A DNA stretch of 64,000 nucleotides from the NCBI GenBank assembly GCA_002633025.1, contig NMRB01000893.1, forward strand, positions 20,173 to 84,172, given 5' to 3'. The number at the start of each line of letters is the position of its first letter. Position 1 is the first letter of the stretch. This document shows positions 32,489 to 42,186 of the stretch, piece after piece. This DNA is from Notospermus geniculatus. Its lineage: Eukaryota; Nemertea; Pilidiophora; Heteronemertea; Lineidae. The notes under the pieces were generated by a model that was given only the letters and a program-made list of their open reading frames with translations, did no database searches and had not been told where the DNA came from. Both the position numbers and the translations under genes were made by a program.

Positions 32489-34176
32489 ACTCTCATTGGT
32501 CTTGCTGGACACGTGATTCACCATGTCATTAGTGGAAAGAGGGCCTTCATCCCAGCAAGTGTAGGTCATGCGTTGTTAGGAGCCGCTGGAGCCGCTGCCA
32601 AGCATTTGTTTGGAAAGAGGTATGATGAGATGACTGAAGAAGAAAAAAGGTTCTTTCCATCAACTCTCATTGGTCTTGCCGGACACGTGATTCACCATGT
32701 CATTAGTGGAAAGAGGGCCTTCCTCCCATCAGGTTGGGGTTCAAAGTTGTTGGGTGCCGCCGGAGCCGCTGCCAAGCATTTGATTGGAAAGAAGAGGTAT
32801 GATGAGCTGACTGAAGAAGAAAAAAGATTCTTTCCAGCCTCTCTCATTGGTCTTGCTGGACACGTGATTAGCCATGTCATTGGAAAGAGGGCCTTCCTCC
32901 CATCAGGTTGGGGTTCAAAGTTGTTAGGAGCCGCTGGCGCCGCTGCCAAGCATTTGCTTGGAAAGAGGTTTGATGAGCTGAGTGAAGAAGAAAAAAGATT
33001 CTTTCCAGCAGCACTCATTGGTCTTGCTGGACACGTGATCAGCCATGTCATTAAAGGAAAGAGGGCCTTCCTCCCATCAGGTTGGGGTTCAAAGTTGTTG
33101 GGAGCCGCTGGAGCCGCTGCCAAGCATTTGCTTGGAAAGAGGTTTGATGAGCTGAGTGAAGAAGAAAAAAGATTCTTCCCAGCAGCACTCATTGGTCTTG
33201 CTGGACACGTGATTAGCCATGTCGTTGGAAAGAGGGCCTTCCTCCCATCAGGTTGGGGTTCAAAGTTGTTGGGAGCCGCTGGAGCCGCTGCCAAGCATTT
33301 GCTTGGAAAGAGGTTTGATGAGATGACTGAAGAAGAAAAAAGATTCTTTCCAGGAACTCTCATTGGTCTTGCTGGACACGTGATTCACCATGTCATTAGT
33401 GGAAAGAGGGCCTTCATCCCAGCAAGTGTAGGTCATGCGTTGTTAGGAGCCGCTGGAGCCGCTGCCAAGCATTTGTTTGGAAAGAGGGCCTTCATCCCAG
33501 CAAGTGTAGGTCATGCATTGTTAGGAGCCGCTGGAGCCGCTGCCAAGCATTTGTTTGGAAAGAGGTATGATGAGATGACTGAAGAAGAAAAAAGATTCTT
33601 TCCATCAACTCTCATTGGTCTTGCCGGACACGTGATTGGCCATATCGTTAATGGAAAGAGGGCCTTCCTCCCATCAGGTTGGGGTTCAAAGTTGTTGGGA
33701 GCCGCCGGAGCCGCTGCCAAGCATTTGATTGGAAAGAAGAGGTATGATGAGCTGACTGAAGAAGAAAAAAGATTCTTTCCAGCCTCTCTCATTGGTCTTG
33801 CCGGACACGTGATTAGCCATGTCATTGGAAAGAGGGCCTTCCTTCCATCAGGTTGGGGTTCAAAGTTGCTAGGAGCCGCTGGAGCCGCTGCAAGAGGTTT
33901 GATGAGCTGAGTGAAGAAGAAAAAAGATTCTTCCCAGCAGCACTTATTGGTCTTGCTGGACACGTGATCAGCCATGTCATTAAGGGAAAGAGGGCCTTCC
34001 TCCCATCAGGTTGGGGTTCAAAGTTGTTAGGAGCCGCTGGAGCCGCCGCCAAGCATTTGCTTGGAAAGAGGTTTGATGAGCTGAGTGAAGAGGAAAAAAG
34101 ATTCTTTCCATCAGCTCTCATTGGTCTTGCTGGACACGTGATCAGCCATGTCATTAAAGGAAAGAGGGATGACTAG
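32489..34176 (+). CDS. Precursor of tandem amidated amphipathic peptides (5' end missing, one frameshift)
   Basis: An open frame runs without a stop from the gap to 33910 and, after a shift at about 33891, continues in the next frame to TAG at 34174-34176. It is built from three modules. Module A is 23-24 residues (AFLPSGWGSKLL head, KHLLGKR or KHLIGKKR tail; variant head AFIPASVGHALL with tail KHLFGKR), ten copies. Module B is 18-19 residues (FFPAALIGLAGHVISHVI type) followed by GKR, ten copies, the first partial. An acidic spacer of the type FDELSEEEKR precedes most B modules. GKR and GKKR are dibasic sites with a Gly amide donor, so prohormone convertase cleavage and amidation would release two peptide families. 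Both are hydrophobic, Ala/Gly/His-rich and predicted to be amphipathic helices; the FF start with spaced His resembles fish piscidins and the EEEKR spacer resembles frog-skin peptide precursors. An antimicrobial role is likely, but a neuropeptide or other secreted-peptide role remains possible. The gene lies inside Nav intron 1 on the same strand. No similar precursor is known to me. Confidence 0.85.
33888..33897 (+). other. Frameshift by 16-base deletion in the ninth A module
   Basis: All intact A modules read GCCGCTGCCAAGCATTTG and onward to GGAAAGAGG, whereas here GCCGCTG is followed directly by CAAGAGG. Sixteen bases are missing between short CAAG/AAAG-like matches. The main frame then stops at 33908-33910, and the last spacer-B-A-spacer-B modules are only readable in the shifted frame. 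It could be a real null or truncated allele, or a collapse error in repetitive reads. Confidence 0.8.
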
Positions 34177-34265
34177 ACGACTGAAGAAGAAGTACAGCGA
34201 ATTGTCGGAGGGCCTTCCACTGAAATGGTTTGCTTGGAATGTTAGGAGGTGCTGTCAAGCTTGTC
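34177..34265 (+). pseudogene. Decayed peptide-repeat unit downstream of the stop codon
   Basis: After the TAG the sequence still aligns to the repeat: GACTGAAGAAGAAG resembles the spacer codons, GAGGGCCTTCC is the start of module A, and TTGGAATGTTAGGAGGTGCT resembles its middle. Reading frame is lost. The array was once at least one unit longer. Confidence 0.65.
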
Positions 34266-34336
34266 ACAGCTTGAGTTGCGATGACGGACTCGACATTTTC
34301 CTTTCTTTCCTTGTAAGATGCCCGTTGAATTGTTGA

Positions 34337-34342
34337 ATTAAA
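34337..34342 (+). promoter_or_regulatory. Possible polyadenylation signal of the peptide precursor
   Basis: ATTAAA lies 160 bases after the stop codon in AT-rich sequence. A canonical AATAAA also occurs at 34588-34593. Either would end the transcript inside the Nav intron. Confidence 0.4.
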
Positions 34343-34784
34343 TGACTACTCTATTGAATTTTTGCTGTTAGAATTGTACATTCTTGACAGACTACGGTAC
34401 AGGAAACCCAGGAAATCGACCATTAGGCAAAAAAAATATTGTCTGTTTCTTGTCCAGCAACTCAGCGAAAATTGATGCGGGCATGCGAATTTTTTTTCAA
34501 ATAATTTTTTTCCGTTTTCTTCATGGATGGGGGAAATACCACCAGCAAACTATCCCTCTACATATTTAAAGCACAGATTTCATGAAAAATAAAGGTGATT
34601 TCAAGTGATGAAGCATTTCTGTGCATTGTATAGAAGGCGCTGCGTAACCAAAGTGGGAAAATTTGAAATCGGTGAAGAAAAAATTTCGATGCGGAGGGTC
34701 TGGGAATGACGCGGGCGCGGACAAGAAACAAATACTTTATTTTTTTGGCCTTAGCTTGACAGCCTCTGTAATACTTCTTCCCCC

Positions 34785-34951
34785 TAAAGCCTGCCGCACA
34801 CTGGAACTACCTGCTGAGCAAAAATCAGTTGAGACCGTTTGTTCAGCAACCAGCTCGCGTGTGCGCGTATTTTTCGGTGAGCTATCTGCTGAGCAAACGG
34901 TCTCGACTGACTTTTTGCTCAGCAGATAGTTCCAGTGTGCAGCAGGCTTTA
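34785..34951. mobile_element. Foldback element, TAAAGCCTGCCGCACACTGG ends
   Basis: Arms TAAAGCCTGCCGCACACTGG and CCAGTGTGCAGCAGGCTTTA, then AACTA-CTGCTGAGCAAA and its inverse; nearly full-length hairpin. Confidence 0.8.
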
Positions 34952-34980
34952 TGCTTTAGTTCCCACTGCCGTGTGGTCCG

Positions 34981-35123
34981 TTTTCGACGCAAAAAATCTG
35001 ACTAACTGCACACTGAATTGAGAAAATAAGGCTCGGGGCACATTCTTATGACGGTTCCCGAGGGCCCCCGAGCCTTACTTTCTCAATTTTTTGTGCAGTT
35101 AGTCAGATTTTTTGCGTCAAAAA
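34981..35123. mobile_element. Foldback element with about 57-base arms
   Basis: GACGCAAAAAATCTGACTAA on the left is the inverse of TTAGTCAGATTTTTTGCGTC on the right, extending to AAGGCTCGGG against CCCGAGCCTT. Confidence 0.8.
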
Positions 35124-35148
35124 TTAGAGATTTCGAGTCACTTTACCT

Positions 35149-35729
35149 TAAGCCCGTGTCACACTGTGGCGACTTAGGTGGGCGAATCCCAGCGAACTGG
35201 AATGAAATGGTCCATGGACCATGTACACCCTTAATCAAAAGTAAATGCACAGCTAATAAACTTAAATATTTCCCAAAATCTTCGGCGGATCAACCTTTGC
35301 TTTTAACGGCAGTTATTTAGGGCATCAAGACACATTTTGAGACCAAAAATATCATGAACTTGCATGAGTTGTATTTTTGACAAAAGTTCGAAATTTCTAT
35401 AAAAAAGTGTGATTTTCAATCGCAAATTTTTTTGAAGTGAAACCAACGCCACTTTAAAGCTTTCCTGTTTCTATACACGAATAAATTTTCAAATTTTCAA
35501 TTGGAGCTCCCATGTCGATTGCCGTAAAAAGCAAAGGTTGATCCGCTGAAGATTTTGGGAAATATTTAAGTTTATTAGCTGTGCATTTACTTTTGATTAA
35601 GGGTGTACATACCTCTCTCTGTCATTACACTATTATGTCCAAAGGGGTGAACACATGGTCCATGGACCATCTCATTCTAGTTCGCGGGGATTCGCCCGTC
35701 TAAGTCGCCACAGTGTGACCTGCGCTTTA
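35149..35729. mobile_element. Foldback element, 580 bp, about 170-base arms
   Basis: Begins TAAGCCCGTGTCACACTGTG and ends CACAGTGTGACCTGCGCTTT. Arms include ATGGTCCATGGACCAT and TTAATCAAAAGTAAATGCAC with inverse partners. Confidence 0.82.
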
Positions 35730-35757
35730 CGAATGGCCATTCGTAGCTGATCGTGGA

Positions 35758-36842
35758 ATATTCATTTGTTTATGCCCCAATCATACTGAGCTAGTTTTCA
35801 GTACGTTCTTGAAAATTTTGCCGAACGGGCTCAGACTGTGCGAACGGAGTTGACGTGGTGGCAACTTTTACAGTCTTTTTACGAACTTCATGGACGGGAA
35901 GGGTGCTCCAGAACATCGAGGCATTATTTGGCCAAGGGTTACACGTTCTAGCCCGTTTTACGGTTTTTTAGGACGGGGCAGGTCGTACTTCAGTGTGACA
36001 GGCCCTTTACTTCTCTGACGTTTCACGTTTGGATACGAGGTGATGCGAGTCGATACGTTCTGGTACGATTTGGTGCGCTTGGATGCGATATGGTCACGAT
36101 TGGTCAATTTCAGGTGGCACGAATGACGCCACGATTGAAATTGTGGTCTTAATCGTGGTGATCCTATCACATCTTGAGGTCAGTCGTGAGGACAATCGTG
36201 TTGATCGTAGAAAATATATTTTTGAACCGTCCAAAATCTTTCTACGATTAATACGATTGCCACGACTGACCTCAAGATCGGATAGGATCACCACGATTAA
36301 GACCGCGATTTCAATCGGGAACCTAGTAGCCAGATTTTTGAACCGTCCAAAACTTTTCTACGATGAACACGATTGCCACGACTGACCTCAGGATCTGATA
36401 GGATCACCACGATTAAGACCACGATTTCAATCGGGAACCGTCCAAAACTTTTGTACGATCAATACGATTGACACGACTGACCTCAAGATCTGATTACACC
36501 ACCACGATTACTCCACCATTTACTGAAAAAAAATTCCGGCTCGTGTTGAGTACTTTGGACTACTCATCAGTCATTTTGTCCGTGAGATGAGTAGAAAGGT
36601 ACTAATCGGGTACTCATCGGGTACTCAGCGGGCCAAGGAGCTGCATTTGGAGTTCCTTACTACTCGCTAAGAGTATCTTTCTACTAGCTATGAGTATCTT
36701 TCTACTCAATATGAGTACCTTTCTACTCATATCTCTGACAAAACGAGTACCCCGAAGGTACTCAACATGATTAGGATTTTTTTTTCAGTGTTGAGACCAC
36801 GATTTCAATCGTGGCGTGATTCGTGATAGTGGGAACATAGCA
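35758..36842. mobile_element. CACGATT/AATCGTG-rich foldback complex, copy 1
   Basis: The heptamer CACGATT or its inverse AATCGTG recurs many times between about 36090 and 36840, in blocks such as GACCACGATTTCAATC. The region ends CGTGATAGTGGGAACATAGC. A different foldback (36531-36790) is inserted in it. Edges on the left are uncertain. Confidence 0.6.
36531..36790. mobile_element. Foldback inserted in the CACGATT complex
   Basis: ACTGAAAAAAAATTCCGGCT on the left and GATTAGGATTTTTTTTTCAGT on the right delimit it. GTGTTGAGTACTTT and AAGGTACTCAACA are inverse. The interior repeats CTTTCTACTC and ATGAGTA motifs. Confidence 0.6.
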
Positions 36843-36846
36843 TAAT

Positions 36847-37243
36847 TAGTGAGGTTTCGCAAATCTGACAAAAAACGAAGTACGAAATACGAAATTGGAC
36901 TTCATTTCCATGACGTAATGTATTTCAGGAGATGGTTGGTACCACAAATATTGCCTGCTGCAAGAGCGTCTTTTAGCGTATTACGATAAACCGAAAGAAT
37001 TACGGTGTGTATGAAACATTGAAATTTATCTTTTGTTTCCACTTCGTAGATACGAAGTGGTACATGTAATTTGTCAATTCAAGATACACCGTAACTCTTT
37101 CGGTTAACGTCATACGCTAAAAGACACTCTCGCAGCAGGCGATATTTGCGGTGCCAACCATCTCCTAAAATACATTACGTCATGGAAATGAAGTCCAATT
37201 TCGTATTTCGTAGTTCGTTTTTCGTCAGATTTGCGAAACCTCC
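36847..37243. mobile_element. 410-bp foldback family, second complete copy
   Basis: TAGTGAGGTTTCGCAAATCT to AGATTTGCGAAACCTCC with the same subterminal CGAAGTACGAAATACGAAAT and the same internal blocks as 24267-24677. Between the CACGATT complexes. Confidence 0.85.
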
Positions 37244-37302
37244 ATGTTGGTCACGGAAATCACAAATCCGTCAACCGGCATGGATCAGCCAGTCCTACGT
37301 TA

Positions 37303-38110
37303 TGCTACGTTCACACTAGAGCGCGGTCCGTTACGAACGTCACGATTGGCCATTCGTAGCTGATCGTGGAATATTTGTTTAATTCTCTGAAGTTTCACGT
37401 TTGGATAAGAGGTGATGCGAGTCGATACGTTCTGATGCGCTTGGATGCGATATGGTCGCGATTGGTCAATTTCAGGTGGCACGAATGGCGCCACGATTGA
37501 AATCGTGGTCTTAATCGTGGAGTAATCGTGGTGATCCTAGCAGATCTTATCAGATCTTATCACATCTTGAGGGCAATCGTGACGGCAATCGTGAAAATCG
37601 TTTTGGTCGTAGAAAATCTTTGAACCGTTCAAAACTTTTCCACCATCAATACGATTGCCACGACTGACCTCAAGATCAGAAAAGATTTGATAAGGTCTGA
37701 TCAGATCTGATAGGATCACCATGATTATTGCACGATTAAGATCACGATTTCAATCGTGGCGTGATTCGTGATAGTGTGAACACAGCACAAACCGAAACAT
37801 GAATTTGGTTCAAGACCGCCTAGCTGGTGGTGTTCGTCTTGTCCACGGTTGATCCCGATCACCACGATTCGGAAGCACGATTAGATGCGATCTGTCGCGT
37901 TTTGTTACGATCTGATGCGATGATCACGATTAACAATTAATCGTGTTGATCGTAGAAAATTTTTAAACAGGCCAAAACTTTCCTACGATCAAGACGATTG
38001 CCACGACTGACCTCAAGATCTGATAAGACCTGATAGGATCACCAGGATTACTCCACGATTAAGACCACGATTTCAATCGTGGCGTGAATCGTGATAGTGT
38101 GAACATAGCA
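37303..38110. mobile_element. CACGATT/AATCGTG-rich foldback complex, copies 2 and 3
   Basis: One copy runs from GCTACGTTCACACTAG (37306) to ATAGTGTGAACACAGCA (about 37790). A second, shorter one ends ATAGTGTGAACATAGCA (38110). Both are filled with CACGATT and AATCGTG plus GATCTGATAAG-like repeats. Confidence 0.6.
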
Positions 38111-38751
38111 TAATTCTGATGTCAGGTCGCACCTACGGGGACTGCTTGGTGCCACGACGGAACAGCCATCCTGAGAATCTCAGGTCATTTACGGTCGTAC
38201 CCTCCCTCAATGCCCTGAGGACATCCACCCCGTTTCGGTGGGGAAGAGGGACATTCCCTCGTGTGTACTTGCCAATTGGTAATTCACAAATAAACCATGC
38301 CAAGCAGTGGGGAAATGCCACTTGATGTAATAGACAAATATCGCGCCTAGTAGTACAACGTCTGCACACAGATCTGGTGTTACGAGTTACCGGATACCAG
38401 GCTCATAGCATTGTATCTCATTCCATAATTTATGCACGCTGTCGAATGGCAGCTGCCCAAAACTCATGAACTGGATCATACCTTCGTGTTCTGATCCCAT
38501 TGGTACGTCCTCTTTATCTAGATAATCCGTGAGAATCATGTTGACGCGAAGTTAATTCAGGAACAATCAGAAACTCAGCAAGTTTGTCAGCGAATCGAGA
38601 AATTTTCACATCTGTCATTTTGGGATATGACCAAGACGGGATAGAAGCTTCACTGTGATTGGCTGGATTCGGCGGAGTTGAGTACTCCGCTGCTTCCCCA
38701 ACGAAATGGCATGTGGATCGCCAGGGTCTGAACCAAGCGCGAGTTGGGGAG

Positions 38752-39079
38752 CCGGTGTAACACCTTTGAGTGTTTTTGTAGCTCAGTGTTCCCCATAGAC
38801 GCGGCCTAGAATGGTTGTTGTTGGGTTAGTTGCCGCTTAATCTGTCAGGAGGGAAACAATAAGAAAAACACAGAAATACGGGGAACACTGATCGACGTTA
38901 CACCGGTGTAACGTTTTTCAGTGTTCCCCATCTGCGAGTGTTCCCCTATTGTCTGACGGAATAAGCCGCGACTCGACAATAGAGGACACACAGAGAAACA
39001 TGTCGATCTATCTGCCAGTGTTTCCAGAACAATAGGGGGAACACTGACACACGGGAACACTGAAAAACTTTACACCTGT
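38752..39079. mobile_element. Two abutting copies of the GGTGTAAC/CAGTGTTCCCC element
   Basis: Copy one (38752-38906) starts CCGGTGTAACACCTTTGAGT and ends CACTGATCGACGTTACACCGG; copy two (38903-39079) starts CCGGTGTAACGTTTTTCAGT and ends AACTTTACACCTG. The edge CCGG is shared. Further copies: 59252-59398, 53711-54075 (split), 61361-61519 and a part at about 46745. Confidence 0.75.
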
Positions 39080-39219
39080 TGTGAAAACCCTGGGTGCGAG
39101 GATGCGGAACAGTCGGCATCGAATGAAGAAATCATGATCAGGTCGCAAAAGTGAAGATGTGTGCGCTCATCGTGGAACAGGTCTCATCTGCGCACAGGGA
39201 GTCGTAACTCGAGTCAGGT

Positions 39220-39636
39220 TAGCCTGGTTCCCTGGCCACCGTCTAGATGGCGCTGCGTAGACGGAGGCCAGGCAGTAGCCGTTGAGCATGATGAGAATGC
39301 GACGTCATTACAACGGGGATGACCTATTTTGGGCAGGAGACAAAGCCAGCCTACCATTCTGAGTAATCGATTCGACCAAGTAAAAAATACTTCAAACTCA
39401 TAAATGCTCGTTCTTGTCACCAGTGTTGTATGTGTCAAGTATGAATTAGCTAAATTCTTATTTTTTTCTCTATCAATATTCCCAAATTCGCCCTTTTCAT
39501 TTGTCAGATTAATTGACGCAGTAAAACACGAGGCCATACCCTTTACCAGGAATTCCTGGTAAAATTCGCGGCCACTACATGTAACTGGCCTCCGTCTACG
39601 CAGCGCCATCTAGACGGTGGCCAGGGAACCAGGCTA
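39220..39636. mobile_element. Foldback with 55-base arms and a 9-bp target duplication
   Basis: Arms TAGCCTGGTTCCCTGGCCAC through GCTGCGTAGACGGAGGCCAG and inverse. GAGTCAGGT flanks both sides (39211-39219, 39637-39645). A 9-base duplication is typical of Mutator-like elements. No transposase is visible in the roughly 300-base interior. Confidence 0.8.
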
Positions 39637-39732
39637 GAGTCAGGTCGACTGCGAACGGATTGGAGAAAAAGCTCGACTTGTCCAACTCGTGCAATTAGCG
39701 ATATTCCGGATCGGCTAAATTGCCTAATTAGC

Positions 39733-39870
39733 ATTACATGTAAGACCGAGAGAGTTACGGTGCATCTTGAATTTTTAAATTTCCACTTCGTATCTATGAA
39801 GTCGATACGAAAGATAAATTTCAAAGTTACTGTAACTCTGTCGAGCTAACGTCATACGTCTTTGACTAAA
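39733..39870. mobile_element. Central part of the 410-bp foldback family
   Basis: ACCGAGAGAGTTACGGTGCA, TTCCACTTCGTATCTATGAA and TAACGTCATACG match the middle of 36847-37243; both termini are absent. Confidence 0.65.
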
Positions 39871-40117
39871 ATCTCAACACGAAATCGTCCGCCAATATTT
39901 CTAAAATTGTAAAGCAAGAAAGAAAGAATTTAACTTAATTTAGACTGGTTCCCGTCTTAGCCGCTCCACTCACGTGTCGGTCATGTCCGTTCCACAACAA
40001 AGTCGGGCATGGACTGCCATTTTGGCTTGCCATTATGACGTAGCATAGGCTATTAATAGCACCTCTCGCCCGGCAAACCCCTAACACGCACATTAGATAA
40101 ACGGTGCCTTCGTAAAA

Positions 40118-40506
40118 TTCGCCGCGTTTGGTCAACAGATGGCGCTGGGAGAGTCGACCAATGAAAGCACCGAGCGACCGGTAACCAAGCTGGCCTGAGA
40201 CACTTTTTCATTGGCCGAGCGGTTCGTATCCATGGTAGCACAAGAACATCCGTTGCCAACGGGCCAAAGAGTTCTGGGCCCGGTTGCACGAAACTCACGA
40301 CAGCGCTATCTTGGTGTTAGCGCTATCTTCATGTTAGATGACGTAAAAATCCATTGTTCTTTTACGTCATTTAACATCAAGTTAGCGCTAACACCAAGAT
40401 AGCGCTGTCGTGAGTTTCGTGCAACCGGGCCCTGAAAGCAGCGTGCTGATAGGCTGTAAAACTCGCGCCAGGCCCTGACGCCATCTGTTGACCAGACGCG
40501 GCGACG
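40118..40506. mobile_element. Inverted repeat enclosing another foldback
   Basis: CGCCGCGTTTGGTCAACAGA on the left matches TCTGTTGACCAGACGCGGCG on the right. A second foldback occupies 40276-40432. A single N at 40507 touches the right end. Confidence 0.7.
40276..40432. mobile_element. Near-perfect foldback with GGGCCCGGTTGCACGAAACT ends
   Basis: Arms of about 70 bases: GGGCCCGGTTGCACGAAACT, then GATAGCGC-type repeats, ATGTTAGATGACGTAAAA and the inverse. Almost the whole 157 bases pair. Confidence 0.88.
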
Positions 40507-40508
40507 NG

Positions 40509-41163
40509 GTAGGCCGTAGAAAGCCCGTAGAAGGCCCGTAGTGTACCCTGCGGGTCCTGTGCGGGCTCCTGCCGGTGACCGGGCGGGCTTCGCACGACTC
40601 TGTCTGCCAATTCTCGTGAAAAAAGTTTGACGGGTACCGTGCGGTGTACCACCTGTTCATCGGACGGAGCTCGGAAGCTTACCGCACGGCATCCGGCCGA
40701 CACCTTCACGGTTTGTTTACGGGCGTCTTGCGATTACTCTCCACCAAGTTTCGCCGGGCACCGCCCGAACGCCGTAAAATATGTGACCACATGAAAGTCG
40801 TAATGGGCCCGTTCGGTCTCTAAAATCCAGGGCAAGCCGTCGGGTGGGTAAAATCGTAAGGGGCCCTGTGGATATGTGACCTAGCCATATAGGTGCCGGC
40901 CTGTTGCCGTGTGGTGAGCTTCCGAGCTCCGTCCAATGAACAGATGCGCCGCAAGGCGCCCGGTTGGGGCCCGGCCGGGGTACTCATGGCGACCGGCCGG
41001 GTGCCGTGCGGCACCCTTGAGAACCGTAAGGCGCCCGTCAATTTTTTTTTCACGAGAATTGGCAGAAAAAAATCGTGCGAAGCCCGCCCGGTCACCGGCA
41101 GGAGCCCGCACAGGACCCGTAGGGGACACTGGGACCTTCTACGGGCTTTCTACGGCCTACCGG
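40509..41163. mobile_element. GC-rich foldback element, about 650 bp
   Basis: GTAGGCCGTAGAAAGCCCGT on the left and ACGGGCTTTCTACGGCCTAC on the right; arms of about 190 bases include CCTGCCGGTGACCGGGCGGG and its inverse. GC content is clearly above its surroundings, and the several long ORFs here are arm by-products. Confidence 0.8.
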
Positions 41164-42009
41164 TCAGATGAAAACGCCGGGAGAATTGGGAGCAGCCAGC
41201 TAATCAATGCGGCGCCCGTACGGCTGGTGAAAAATGTCCGGTGCCCGTGGCAACCGTGAGGGAACCGGCCGGGCACCGTACGAAATTGGCTGAAATTGGC
41301 CAAAATGTCTGTTTTTACTCGCCGTACGGGCCCCGGAGTGGATATGTGACCTAGGCATAACCGTGTTCAGGTCACCTGCGAATGGATTACGCCCGTCGGG
41401 ATGACACAGAAGTTAAATAGGTTCAACTCTTGCGATTTGTGATCTTTTGGATCGGCGACTGATCCCGATCGTCGTAACTGAGACGCAACTGCAGTTATGT
41501 CATCACACCATATCGGCGACTGATTTGTTCCACGCTGTCGTGCCTCAGACGCAAAGTGATCCGGAAAAGTCAGCCTGCGCCTGTTCTGTGCCATCGCAAG
41601 GTCGACCTGACATCCGCATTACTCCGTCATCTTCGTGCGATTTAATCTGGTATTGATTTCAGTTGGATCTGTGCTTTCCTTTCCCTGTCGGTTTCAGATG
41701 AATCCTCATTTATTTCTGCATGGTCACAGCTGCTCTGTAGCCAGTCGTGATTAGTTCTGAAAGTTTTTTTATCCACTTACTAAACTGCGAGCAAAGTTTT
41801 CGGCGTTGTTTTTGTGCCCAAAGGAAATCTTGCCAAGTCTTAAGTAATGAGTCCTCAAGGCAAGGATTTTTCTTGATGATGCATTACAGAGAAAAGTGCC
41901 AGGAGAGACACTGTGCCCTACATTATTTCCTGCCCGAGGGCCAGCAGATGGCTTCATTTCACCACCATCTAAAAGATGACACATATGGCCATAGAATTAT
42001 TTCATCTCA
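41164..42009. other. Non-coding stretch, no feature recognised
   Basis: GC-rich continuation of the previous element to about 41350 (GATATGTGACCTAGGCATA, also near 40870), then plain intron sequence. ORFs lack domains. Confidence 0.45.
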
Positions 42010-42186
42010 CAGGCGCGGATCCAAGGGGGGGGGCGCACCCGGCGCACGCCCCCCTTTCGGCCAAAAAATCTGTAAAGTTGACCGTGAAATTCTGAAATTT
42101 GGAGGAAATCATTGAAATTCAACGCAGATTTTAATGTTTCTAGCACAGTGCGCCCCCTCTTTTCCGAAATCGTGGATCCGCCCCTG
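42010..42186. mobile_element. CAGGGGCGGATCC MITE, 177 bp
   Basis: CAGGCGCGGATCCAAGG to TCGTGGATCCGCCCCTG, flanked by TCTCA (42005-42009 and 42187-42191). Same family as 2619-3170, 50834-51010 and 57151-57327. Confidence 0.82.

Noticed and set aside
32692-33363. Long minus-strand ORFs opposite the peptide array (also 33511-33975 and 33822-34154)
   Set aside because: They are antisense shadows of the repeats; periodicity and processing sites make sense only on the plus strand.
35149-35729. Possible microRNA or long hairpin RNA gene from long perfect stems
   Set aside because: Many elements here share this form with transposon-like edges; nothing in the sequence singles one out as a processed RNA gene.
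40377-41259. Several 80-110 residue ORFs in the GC-rich segment
   Set aside because: The segment is an inverted repeat; the ORFs mirror each other in the two arms and resemble no protein.
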